The notes under the pieces: generated by a model | Database searches by the model: none | The model's input: the letters and a program-made list of their open reading frames with translations, nothing else | What the model was told of the DNA's origin: nothing | Part shown: piece after piece, positions 27,329 to 36,687 of the stretch | Layout of the letters: each line of letters opens with the position of its first letter | Position numbering within the stretch: the first letter of the stretch is position 1 | Position numbers and translations under genes: made by a program | NCBI RefSeq assembly: GCF_001315985.1 | Contig: NZ_BBBI01000014.1 | Location: forward strand, 1 to 51,242 | From: Vulcanisaeta distributa JCM 11216 | GTDB taxonomy: Archaea > Thermoproteota > Thermoprotei > Thermoproteales > Thermocladiaceae | Direction of reading: 5' to 3' | Length of the DNA: 51,242 bases

Positions 27329-28747
27329 GGTCACAGGCAGGGAGGCTGAGGGCACAAGGTGGGACCTCGTAGTCATCGGCTCAGGAACCGCGGGTGCTGA
27401 CGCCGCCGTGCGTGCCGCACAATTGGGACTTAAGGTCCTACTCATAGAGAGGAATAGGGATAGGCCTGGCGGGACTTGTGTAAATGTTGGTTGTGTGCCA
27501 ACAAAGAAGTTGTTATATTTAGCTGATCATTACCATGAACTAAGTAAGTACTTAGTTAATGAAGGCTTGATCACCGATGCTAAGTTAGACGTGAAGGCTA
27601 TGTTCAGGGCTAAGGATCAGTTAATCAGTCAGATAATTGCGTGGTATACGTTTAGGGTATTTCCGAGTTGGGGTATTAAGATGCTGTTTGGTGAGGCTCG
27701 GTTGGCATCGCCAAACTCTGTTAAGGTTGGAGATTCTGTGATTGAGGCCAAGAACGTGTTAATAGCGACCGGCTCTAGGCCTAAGGTGCCGCCAATAAGG
27801 GGGGGTGTGGAGGAGGGATTGAGGAGGGGGGGGCTTCGTTATAACTAGTGATGATTTCTTCTCCCTTGATTCAATACCTGATAGTATATTGATCATAGGT
27901 GGTGGGGCAATAGGTGTTGAGTTAGGGACGCTATTGCATAAGCTTGGTTCTAAGGTCATTATTGTCGAGATCATGGATAGATTACTACCAACATTTACAG
28001 ACCCTGAGCTAGGTAATTATCTCGCCAATAGGGTCATGAGGGAGATGTATGGGGTCGACGTTAGAGTAGGTACATCCGTAACGGAGGTAGACCCCCCCGA
28101 TAGTAGGCTTGTTCGTTTATCAAGTGGTGAGGCGGTTAAGGTTGACAGGTCCTGGTTGCTGTTGGGAGGGTGCCGAATACCGAGGGACTTAATCTTGAGG
28201 GTGTCGGTGTTGAGGTTAGGAATGGCGCCATCATTGTCGATGATCACTCCAGAACCAACGTACCAAGCATTTACGCAGCTGGTGATGTGACTGGTAAGTA
28301 TATGCTAGCCAGCGTAGCTAAGGTTCAGGGTATTGTGGCTGCCGAGAACGTGGCAGGCATAAACTCAAGGATTGATTATAACCTGGTGCCCATGGTTGTT
28401 TTCTCAGACCCTGAGGTGGCCTCTGTCGGTATTGCGGCGAGCAGGATGATCCCAAGTACATGGTTACTAAGATGCCGAATACCATAAACTATAGGGCTAT
28501 TGCATATAATAAGCCCTATGGCTGGACAAAGATTGTAGTTGAGAGAGGTAGTAAGAGGGTTGTTGGTTTTCACATGATTGGCCCATGGGCATCCGAAATC
28601 GTTAACACAGCCGTAATAGCTATTAAGAAGGGATTAACACTTGATGAAGTAAAGGAACTCGTATTCTCACACCCTGTTTTCACGGAGCTTCTTATAGACG
28701 CTATGGAACTAGCCTCAGGGAGTAATGTATACTTACCCAAGAGGTAA
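27318..28747 (+). CDS. Pyridine nucleotide-disulfide oxidoreductase (mercuric reductase / dihydrolipoamide dehydrogenase type), frame breaks
   Basis: FAD and NAD(P)-binding flavoprotein of about 475 residues. FAD motif LVVIGSGTAGADAAVRAAQ, then the active disulfide GGTCVNVGCVPTKKLLY (CX4C), IATGSRPKVP, the NAD(P) motif IIGGGAIGVELGTLLHKLG, then VGRVPNTEGLNLEGVGVEV, IYAAGDVTG and the C-terminal dimer motif HPVFTELLIDAM. Breaks lie at the eight-G run 27825-27832, near 28149 (one G missing) and near 28445. Probably reduces a small or protein disulfide, perhaps passing electrons to the two preceding proteins. Last gene of the three-gene overlapping operon. Confidence 0.85.
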
Positions 28748-28906
28748 AGGGATAGATCGATGAAATAATGAGAAGTTATACTGCCCTAATTCCGTAAGGA
28801 ATCATTACCGTGAAGTAATATTTATAGTAAAATATAGCTGTATCTAATATATTATATATATTATTTAATACTAGTATTTAAAAGTTTTTTACGAGCGAAA
28901 GAAATC

Positions 28907-30663
28907 ATGAAAAAATTAAGGCTTAGGAGAAGTACTGCAAAAGAACAGAGGCAGCAGGAACAGAAAGAAATAAGGGAAATAGGTGGTTTTAGAGATTATC
29001 CATTAACGGTCGACAAGATACTTACCTGGGCCTCATACTCCTTCCCAAATAATGAGATTGTTTATTGGCCCCCTGGTGGCTCCAGGACATCAGTCACCTT
29101 CACTCAGTTCGCGGATAGGGCTCGTAGGGTGGCCGCGGCGCTAATGGACCTAGGTCTACAACCAGGTAGGCCATGGGAATTTGGCTCTAAGGTCGCGGTT
29201 ATGGAATGGGATACGCTTAGGTACGTTGATTTGTTCTATGCAGTGCCGTCGATAGGCGCTACGTTATTTACGGTGAACATTAGGTTGGCGCCGCATGAAA
29301 TAATGTACATAATGAATACTGCGAAGCCAGATGTTTTAATTATAAATATTGACGACTTCGAATTATTCATAAAGCCAATCCTCGACAATATAAAGACAAT
29401 AAAGCTCATTATCTACATGAGTGATAGGGGGGGTAAGGAGCCGAGCCAGGACTACGGAGTTAGGATGATACCCTACGAGGACCTCCTCAAGCACGAACCA
29501 CTGAGGAATTCCCAGAAATAGACGAAAGAACACCGGCAACAATGCTATTCACCTCAGGTACTACGGGTCCGCCAAAGGGCGTTTACTTCACGCACAGGCA
29601 ATTGCTGCTCCATGCCATGGCTGTGACGATAGCCCTAAGCTACCCACTCTATAATGTTGGTGTTAAGGATGTTTCCATGCCATTAATACCGCTCTTCCAT
29701 GTGCATGGTTGGGGGGGCACGCCATACGTTGTCATGCTTTCGGGCACCAGGAAGTACGTATTACCAGGTAGGTATGACTGGGGGGGCACATACTTAAGCT
29801 CATTCATGAGGAGGGGGGGTCACGTACACAGGTGGTGTACCAACGATACTATACATCCTACTTACTCACCCTGACTCGCAGAAGTATGACTTGAAGGGCT
29901 TAAGGTTTGGTAATGGTGGTTCGGCAATGCCCGAGGGCCTCTATAATGCGGCAAAGGCTAGGGGCATGATCATAGCCTCCGGCTATGGCATGACAGAGAC
30001 GGCGCCAGTACTAACAATGGCCTACTTAAGACCTGAACACTTGGATCTTTCTGAGGACGAGAAAAAGCAATTAGTGCTTAGGACCGGCCTTCCAATACCC
30101 CCCCTTGTCCTGTTACGTGTTGTTGATGAGCAGGATAGGGATGTGCCGAGGATGGTAAGACAATGGGAGAGCTGGCGGTTTGGGCTCCATGGGTAGCTAA
30201 GGAGTATTTGAATGATCCTGAGAAGACTAGGAATGCGTGGCGCAATGGCTGGTTCCATACAGGAGACGTGGCTGTTTGGCTTCCAGATGGTTATGTGGTA
30301 ATCGTTGATAGGCTTAAGGACGTGATTAAGAGCGGCGGAGAATGGATATCAAGTGTTAAGTTAGAGAGCATCATTAGTACTTATCCTGCTGTTGGTGAGG
30401 TTGCTGTTGTTGGTGTTCCGCACCCGAAGTGGGGGGGTGAGAGGCCGGTGGCCATTGTGGTTCCAAAGCCAGGCCAAAGAATCACGGAAGACGAAATCAA
30501 AAACCACCTAATGAAATACGTCGAAAAAGGAGAAATACCAAAATGGTGGCTACCAGACAAGATCGTCATTGTTGAGGCAGAGTTGCCGAAGACGAGTACC
30601 GGCAAGATAGATAAGAAGGTACTCAGGGATAGATTTAAGGATGAACTTGCATCAGTTACGTAA
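28907..30663 (+). CDS. AMP-forming acyl-CoA synthetase (frame breaks)
   Basis: Activates a carboxylic acid to its CoA thioester through an acyl-adenylate. Motifs in order: MLFTSGTTGPPKGVYFTHR (P-loop), PLIPLFHVHGW, GSAMPEGLYNAAKA, SGYGMTETAP, GWFHTGDVAVWLPDGYV, IVDRLKDVIKSGGEWIS and the C-terminal catalytic Lys in KTSTGKIDKKVLR. About 585 residues, like medium-chain acyl-CoA ligases. Breaks occur near 29508 (before EFPEIDERTPAT), at the seven-G run 29813-29819 (five restores VTYTGGVPTILY) and near 30155. Substrate not predictable; branched or medium-chain acids fit this subgroup. Confidence 0.88.
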
Positions 30664-30666
30664 GGA

Positions 30667-31266
30667 CTAACACGTAATCACTATATCACGATAAAACCCA
30701 TCCCTCTCGATTCTTACACAATATCTAGTACTTCCCGAGACCTCAAATAAGCCCTTAATTATTCCCCTGGTCAATGGCATTCCAACATCCTCGTCAAAGG
30801 CCCTTGATATGGAGACCACGATTTTACTTGACATGAACTGCACGCTGGCTAGTGCTATGACTCCAAGTGCCGTGAGTATTTCCAATGAGGTATAGAGAGC
30901 AACCCTAACGTCACTCCTCGAATTTAGTACGCACCTCATTAACTCCTTACCATATTCATAACCAAGGCGCTCAATTAAATCGGGTTCCCTCTCCATGACG
31001 TAGAAAACTAAAGCCTTCATAAAATTCTCCCGAACAAGACCAAGTATTGTGAACGGTAGGTCTATTACGCTTACCGTGTTTACCCCATCAACATTACTAA
31101 CATTATTTACCAATTCATTATTTACCTTACCATCAATCTCAATGAGAATAGCGTAATTATTACCCACGATATTCCTTATGTTTAAATTTTGGGACCTAAT
31201 TATACTGGTAATGTCATTAAGTAGCCCTGGCCTATCCTTCGAAATACTTACCAGTAACCAAACCAT
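30667..31266 (-). CDS. ACT-domain protein with a shared C-terminal helical domain (paralogue 2)
   Basis: About 199 residues from the ATG giving MVWLLVSISKDRPGLLNDI; the upstream ATG at 31341 would add 25 residues unlike the paralogue. Residues 1-70 form an ACT-like domain (KDRPGLLNDITSIIRSQNLN is the classical loop and helix). The C-terminal part matches 12804-13457: ERLGYEYGKELMR, a central hydrophobic helix, and DEDVGMPLTRGIIKGLFEV. No catalytic motif. Possibly an amino-acid-sensing regulator. It is convergent with the acyl-CoA synthetase gene. Confidence 0.62.
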   Translation of the reverse strand: MVWLLVSISKDRPGLLNDITSIIRSQNLNIRNIVGNNYAILIEIDGKVNNELVNNVSNVDGVNTVSVIDLPFTILGLVRENFMKALVFYVMEREPDLIERLGYEYGKELMRCVLNSRSDVRVALYTSLEILTALGVIALASVQFMSSKIVVSISRAFDEDVGMPLTRGIIKGLFEVSGSTRYCVRIERDGFYRDIVITC

Positions 31267-31341
31267 GAGATAAATACCTAAGCATTGACTTAAAGGCATT
31301 ACTAATTCGATGGCATAATTATGAAAAATAAAAATGAACAA

Positions 31342-31947
31342 TCAAATACCGTAACTTTGCCTAATAATTCTAAGTTCCTGCATTACCTTACTAAGCACCG
31401 GCTCACCAACACCCCTAAGCACTTCAATACTTGGCGGCCTTAGGCAGTGCTTGAATTCGACGGGTGCATTTATGCCAAGATTACTTAGGCACCGGGTCAT
31501 CCTATACCAATTACTCGATTCGTAGATACCGCACTTAATTGCGGCGAGGAGAAACATTAATTCCTTAAGGGATTTACACACCATAACCTCATCATCACTA
31601 TTGAGGAAGAGGAACTCCCTCTCATCGATCATCCCCCCCAACTCATTTCTAATGGCTGAATCAACATCAATGTCTATTGGATTACCATAGATTAACCTGC
31701 CAGTCTTAATTACATAGACGAAGAATAGGGTGTTGCGTGGCCTCCTAAAAACCTGCAAGTCCACGTTATCCCCCCCTATCCTGGGGGGGATCTCCTTAGG
31801 TAATTCTTCCATGAATACCGCAATATCGACATCACCACCACTACAGTCAAGTGACCCGCCGTATACGTATATAGCATATGCACTCCTAAACCTATTAATC
31901 ACCTCATTAATTATGTCCTTAGGTATACAATCCACATTGACATGCAT
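31342..31947 (-). CDS. Nucleotidyltransferase-fold protein
   Basis: 201 residues. The first 60 residues carry a DNA polymerase beta-type NTase signature: AIYVYGGSLDCSGGDVDIAVF, where GGS and D-x-D supply the nucleotide and metal site. A third Asp may be in DNVDLQVF. The C-terminal 110 residues are helical (SLKELMFLLAAIKCGIYESS), recalling HEPN-like or substrate domains often fused or paired with minimal NTases. It lies 75 bases upstream of the ACT paralogue on the same strand. Target unknown. Confidence 0.68.
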   Translation of the reverse strand: MHVNVDCIPKDIINEVINRFRSAYAIYVYGGSLDCSGGDVDIAVFMEELPKEIPPRIGGDNVDLQVFRRPRNTLFFVYVIKTGRLIYGNPIDIDVDSAIRNELGGMIDEREFLFLNSDDEVMVCKSLKELMFLLAAIKCGIYESSNWYRMTRCLSNLGINAPVEFKHCLRPPSIEVLRGVGEPVLSKVMQELRIIRQSYGI

Positions 31948-32631
31948 GATTTAACACTTAATAAATTAGGTGCATAATTAATTGCAGAAATGCCATTTAA
32001 GTCTAATACCATGTTTATTGTGACAACACAGACCCAGTTAATATCGCCCACTTCACGTATTTATTTTAAGACCTTGTTGAACGCACAGAGGAGGTCTTCA
32101 TGGTATACACGGCACCATTAAAAGAGGTGAGACTACTGTGATTGAGTTGCGGCTTGATGAGGCTAGGACCAGGGCGATTGGGTATAGGTTTAAATTAGTA
32201 AGATGGGGTTAAAAATCCGCTGAAGGACTTGGTATTTACCTGCGTTAGCAATGAAAATGGCGAGTTAAGGACTGATCCAATCCTAAAGAACTAATTAATG
32301 CGTGGAAAAGAGCGATTGGCATATCTTAGTACCAAAATTAAATAATGGTCTATCCTATCCTCTTATTTACATGTGGTCTAACAAGTCATTACACTAAATA
32401 TACTAAAACGTAATCAAGGACATTGCTGAAACAATGCATGTTGAGATCACAATGATGCCTAATGACGCATCACGCGAATTGATGCCATCATGGCCTTAAG
32501 CAAAGTCATGAGAAATTGGAATAAGTATAAACCTAGGTGATGGTAAATTCACATTGATGAATAGAACAACGGACCTTTGAGTAGGGAAATATTTAAAAAC
32601 TAAGTTATTAATTAATAATAAGTGATTTATT
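31948..32631. other. 684-base stretch with scattered coding remnants
   Basis: No intact gene. Plus strand 32138-32329 reads, with two small indels, as VIELRLDEARTRAIGYRFKL, then NPLKDLVFTCVSNENGELRT and DPILKELINAWKRAIGIS before a stop. This looks like a short degraded or mis-read gene of about 64 codons starting at GTG 32138. An upstream in-frame extension (HGTIKRGETT) lacks a start. The rest, 32340-32600, shows many stops in every frame. An AT-rich box, ATATTTAAAAAC, precedes the next gene. Confidence 0.35.
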
Positions 32632-33336
32632 GTGTTTGAGGCCAGCAAGTACGATTCCTGGTTTTTGAGGAATAATTACGTGCTTGAGTCTGAGGTTTTA
32701 CTGCTTAAGTACATGCTTGAGCCGAGCCCCCGGTAGGGCCTTGAGTGTTGGTTGTGGCTCTGGGCTCTTTGAGTTCATTCTAAGGACTAGGTATGGGGGG
32801 GTTGTGATTAGTGATTGTGTTGAGCCAGCCCGGCCATGGCTGAGGTGGCTAGGGCTAGGGGGGGGTTAAACGTTAGGATTGGCTATGCGGAGGAGCTTCC
32901 ATTCGAGGACTCCACATTCGACACAGTGATACTTAATGGGGTTCTCGACTACGTTAAGGATGATGTTAAGGCCGTTAGGGAGGCCCATAGGGTGCTTAAG
33001 CCGGGTGGCCACATCGTGGTTGCCGACGTAATTGCCGAGGGATCCTACGGACTGCTTTATAAGTTGGCTGAGTTGCTTGGTTCATGGGATGACCCATACA
33101 TAGCCAGGGTTAGGCCGCCAAACCCATACCCAATTGATTATGTTAGGCAGGCAAGGTGGCACACGGTTGATGAGATTAGGAGGCTCCTCGAGGGCGCAGG
33201 CTTCGTGATAGTCAAGGTCGCCCAAACACTGACCAGACACCCAAGGTACTCAAACGAATCCGTTGAGTACCCAATTGATGGGTATGATAGGGGGGGTGAC
33301 TACGTGGCGTTCAAGGGATGGAAACCGCACTTGTAA
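32632..33336 (+). CDS. SAM-dependent methyltransferase, UbiE-like (two frame breaks)
   Basis: Class I methyltransferase of about 235 residues. It begins GTG (VFEASKYDSWFLRNNYVLES). SAM motif I is GRALSVGCGSGLFEF, motif II/III region IGYAEELPFEDSTFDTVIL, and KAVREAHRVLKPGGHIVVAD is the classical post-motif helix of UbiE-type enzymes. The first break is the C5 run 32727-32731 (four C restore EPSPGRALS); the second is near 32832 (CGG-CC to CGGG-CC, giving CVEPARAMAEVARARG). The methyl acceptor is unknown; small-molecule or lipid acceptors are usual in this family. Confidence 0.83.
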
Positions 33337-33405
33337 TGAGTATGGCGACAGGGAGTATTGGTGGCGGCAAAAGTTAAAAACCACTAAAACTAACAGGGCC
33401 TCAGT

Positions 33406-33597
33406 ATGGTTAAGGGTACGCCGAGCTTTGGCAAAATGAACAATGGTTGGACGCACATTAGATGCCCTAGATGCGGTAGGCACGCTTACAACCCAGTTAA
33501 GGGCTACTGCGCGGCCTGCGGTTGGGGGGGTAGGTCAAAGAGGATTAGGCGTTACTCATGGCAGAACAAGAAGGTCAATAAGGTTAGGGTTCGATAA
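33406..33597 (+). CDS. rpl37e: Large-subunit ribosomal protein eL37
   Basis: 63 residues, complete. [36 protein letters not shown] and [13 protein letters not shown] are the eL37 hallmarks, with a four-Cys zinc site (CPRC and CAAC). The family reads [12 protein letters not shown]; here it is CGWGGRSKR, with one Gly added exactly at a seven-G run (33524-33530). It would bind rRNA near the exit side of the 50S subunit. Its stop is followed directly by the convergent UPF0282 gene. Confidence 0.96.
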   Translation: MVKGTPSFGKMNNGWTHIRCPRCGRHAYNPVKGYCAACGWGGRSKRIRRYSWQNKKVNKVRVR

Positions 33598-33598
33598 C

Positions 33599-34571
33599 TC
33601 AATCCCCCCCGCCCTCATCCTTAACCCTCCTAAACCGCTCAAGATAATCCTTAGGCGGCGGCTCCCTCGTGTATAATTCCCTCCTCATCGCCTCTAGTAA
33701 CTCATCCTCACGGTTTAGCAGCCCCCCCGCGTAGGTAATCACGGATATCCCCCCCAACCTACCCGCCTCCTCAAACAACTGCCTAAACGTGTTCCTCCAG
33801 TTAAGGTCCCTTAACGTGTGGTGAGCAATGACTAACCTATTGAGGAACCCAGCCCTTAGTATCGCCATGAGGCTACTCAAGGCATTGCTCACGTAATCCC
33901 CCCCACCAAAGCCCCCTCCTCGATAAGTACAGAGGTGGTCCACCAACTATTAGTGTCCGTGGTTTCATCATCATTACGTAATCAACGGCCAATCGCGAGA
34001 CAGGTCCCTCCACATCGGGCATGAACATTAATGACTCATCGCCCTCAATGATTGTTATAGCCACGACCCTACCCGTCTTTGCGTTATCCTCGCCATGAGG
34101 TAATGATTGTGACACTATAAGCTTCGTGGAACCCACGGTAAATTCCTTACCATCCGCAAATACCAAGTTCTTCGCGATATTCTCAATAGCCTTCCTCAAG
34201 CCATAGTACCTTTTTCTTTGGCTCCAATTCTCGTCATTAGGTGACTTCATTAGTACCACCTTATTGCTGTATATTTTCCTGAAACTATCGTTTGTGGTAC
34301 CCATGTAAATGCTTGGATAAGGCACGGTAAAGTGGTCCCTGTGGTAGTGGCTTATGAACACGTACTCCGACTCCTCAGCGTACTTCTCCAGGATACCTCT
34401 CAACGCCCTAACCCTCTCTAGTTCACGAGGGTGCGGTGGTAGTCCGTACCTGTTTGGTGATAGGCTAATTCCTGGGTCTAGAAGTATTGAAAGGTCCTTA
34501 GTCTTTACAAACATCGCCATTGACCTGACCCCCCCAAGGCTCTCCTCGGCTATTGGTACTAATTCCATCAC
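33599..34571 (-). CDS. UPF0282-type metallo-beta-lactamase-fold protein (frame break)
   Basis: About 325 residues, MBL fold. N-terminal frame: SILLDPGISLSPNRYGLPPH, the metal site EYVFISHYHRDHFTVPYP (HxHxDH), LPHGEDNAKTGRVV and MFMPDVEGPV. C-terminal frame: NALSSLMAILRAG, LVIAHHTLRDLNWR and ISVITYAGGLLNREDELLE. These match the archaeal UPF0282 group. The break is between about 33895 and 33945, where several G/C runs meet; the intended join is probably YLSEEGFGGDYVSNALSS. Activity of this family is not established; RNA or nucleotide hydrolysis is common in the fold. Confidence 0.8.
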
Positions 34572-34621
34572 TTAATTCCTGCATGTAAGATTTATAACAT
34601 CTTTAGTTTAGCACTAGCCTA

Positions 34622-35233
34622 GTGGATGGCATTAAACTCGGCTTTGTGGGCAAGTCATCCACCTGGAATTTATTGAGGAAATTGGTCTTTCCTGAACATG
34701 TCACGTTAAAGTACGTGAGTAATGAGGAGGATTGCCTAGGGCTTGACCTAGTCATTGTGGAGAGGTACATGGCCGACTTGGTTCGTTGTCCCAAGGTATT
34801 GGTGCTGGGTGATTCTAATATTGATGGATTGATTGAGACCGTGGTCAGCGGATTAAAAATTAATGAGTTGAATATTGGTATTGATATTGGTAATTCCAGG
34901 TGTGGTATTATAATTCTTGCAAACGATGTGCCGGTAGTCCACGTAACGCTTAGTTTCGCAAGGCTCGTTAGAATGATAAGGAGGTTAGCCAAGAGATCAA
35001 GTATTAACTTAGTTATTGGCATTAGTCCTGGTGTTTCAACACTTGTTAGGGATCTCATGGAGTCCCTGAATGACGTAAATGTTAGAGTTAGGATCATTAA
35101 CGAAGATTTGGCATATGAGAAGAAGAACGTGTTCAAGTCCAGGTATCCTTACCTAACACTGGATGAACTTGATGGGCTTGTTTACGCATTTACAGGTCTT
35201 GCCATGAATACTCCGAATAGTGGCCCAGCTTAG
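34622..35233 (+). CDS. Hypothetical protein with RNase H-like motif
   Basis: 203 residues, GTG start. The middle holds INELNIGIDIGNSRCGIIIL, which looks like the first strand pair of an RNase H/actin-like fold (D-x-G-x-S-x-x-G), followed by VIGISPGVSTLV. Such sequences occur in Holliday-junction resolvase-like and DUF460-type proteins. The N-terminal 85 residues are unrelated. No full catalytic acidic set can be named, so nuclease activity is only a possibility. Coding frame intact. Confidence 0.5.
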   Translation: MDGIKLGFVGKSSTWNLLRKLVFPEHVTLKYVSNEEDCLGLDLVIVERYMADLVRCPKVLVLGDSNIDGLIETVVSGLKINELNIGIDIGNSRCGIIILANDVPVVHVTLSFARLVRMIRRLAKRSSINLVIGISPGVSTLVRDLMESLNDVNVRVRIINEDLAYEKKNVFKSRYPYLTLDELDGLVYAFTGLAMNTPNSGPA

Positions 35234-35344
35234 TTTTAATACCTGAATATTATATACATATTACCTATATAATTCTCGTAGAATATCATTAATATAATGT
35301 GTACAATGATGGTAATTCTTATAAAACATTTACTATGGTGAATT

Positions 35345-35512
35345 ATGATGCCGATAATAATCAAGTGCCATTCATGCGGTTTCACCTTCTATAGTGATCA
35401 ACAGCTCAAGAGTGTTGATGAGGTGCTCAGGCAATGGGGGGGTTATAGATGCCCCCCCGTTTGTTTAAGTCCACTAAGTAAAATGCCAATCACCATGCAT
35501 GTTAAAGGATAA
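35345..35512 (+). CDS. Small zinc-ribbon protein
   Basis: About 54-55 residues, starting ATG 35345 or 35348. It reads MPIIIKCHSCGFTFYSD, then a short helix with QLKSVDEVLRQW, then YRCPPVCLSPLSKM. The first pair is a proper CxxC knuckle; the second is CPPVC (CxxxC) because a seven-C run is present, and with four C it would be CPVC. The intended protein is thus a two-knuckle zinc ribbon. Too short for routine ORF lists, but the Cys pattern and the TATA-like AT tract upstream support it. Confidence 0.6.
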   Translation: MMPIIIKCHSCGFTFYSDQQLKSVDEVLRQWGGYRCPPVCLSPLSKMPITMHVKG

Positions 35513-35568
35513 GTTATCAAAGCAATCTGCACTAAAATTAAAATAATCCGCTAATTGTGCCTTTAGGC

Positions 35569-36639
35569 ATGGTTATTAAGGCGTGGTTTGACGCATTAAC
35601 GGCTAAGCAGGCCAGGATGGCGGCAATACTAAGTATTGAGGGTAGGAAAAGGGGTATAGACGTCATAATAACATGTAGGAAGTACGACTATGTGGAGGAG
35701 GTTTTAAATGCGTTTGGCCTACGCTACGAGTGCGTCGGGTATCATGGTGAAAGTACCAGGGAGAAGTTATTAAGGGGCATTGAGAGACAACTCGCGTTAC
35801 TCGATGTTGTTAGGGATTTTGATGTTCATATTTCACTGACATCGCCAGACGCCGTTAGGGTGGCCTTCGGACTTGGTAAGCCAATAATAGCACTGACCGA
35901 TACTGCCCACTCATACTTCGTTAATAAATTAACACTGCCGTTGGCAAATACGGTAATAGCACCGGCGGCAATACCAATGAGTGAGTGGGCTCGTTACATA
36001 CCCAGCGCCGAGATTGATAAGGTTAGGGCATTTGATGGGGGTTTTTGAGCTCATGTGGATTAACAGGTTTAAACCAAGTGGTGACTCCATTAATAGGCTG
36101 GGGCTTAAGAGTAAGGAATTTGTTGTAATTAGGTTTGAGGAGTCCAGGGCTTCCTACTATGACTATGGTGATAAGTCACGCCTACTAATTAAGATGGCAA
36201 GGAACATACTTGAGAACGGCTATTACGTAGTTGTGTTCCCGAGGTATCCCCCCCACCAGGAAGAATTAATAAGGACTGAACTCGGTCTCTTCCTTAAGCT
36301 TGGTAAATTAATAGTACCAAGGAACACGATGCTCGACGGCCTTGACCTAGCGTGGCATGCAAGGCTTGTGATTACGGGCGGTTCCACAATGGCGCATGAG
36401 GCGGCATTATTAGGCATACCCGCCATTAGCTATTTCCCACAGCATTACTACATAGATGATTACTTAATGGGTAAGGGATTACCGCTCTACAGGTGCGTTG
36501 CTGAGGATTGCTAGGCATTCTTAATTCAATACTCAAGGCAGATACGGCTTATGTTGATACAAATCCCATAATAAGTAGGATGGAGGATCCGACGGAGCTT
36601 ATTATCAACGAGACCAAGAGACTCGTGAATGAAAAATAA
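35569..36639 (+). CDS. DUF354-family glycosyltransferase-like protein (two frame breaks)
   Basis: About 356 residues with the two-lobed GT-B-like layout. DUF354 features are KAWFDALTAKQARMAAIL at the N-terminus, VIITCRKYDYVEEVLNAFG, YHGESTREKLLRGIERQ and, in the C-terminal lobe, VVFPRYPPHQEELI, ITGGSTMAHEAALLGIPAIS and YFPQHYYIDDYLMGKG. One break at the G5 run 36028-36032 (four G give FDGVFELMWINRF); another near 36512 before GILNSILKADTAYV. ATG 35569 is preferred to GTG 35557. The neighbours (epimerase, GPT transferase) suggest work on nucleotide-sugar or surface-glycan synthesis. Confidence 0.82.
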
Positions 36640-36687
36640 TGAGCCAGTAGGTAATTATTATAAAGCGATTTTATGGACGGTGATTCA

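Noticed and set aside
32836..33336. A second short methyltransferase gene starting at ATG 32836
   Set aside because: It is the downstream part of one UbiE-like methyltransferase split by two run-length changes.
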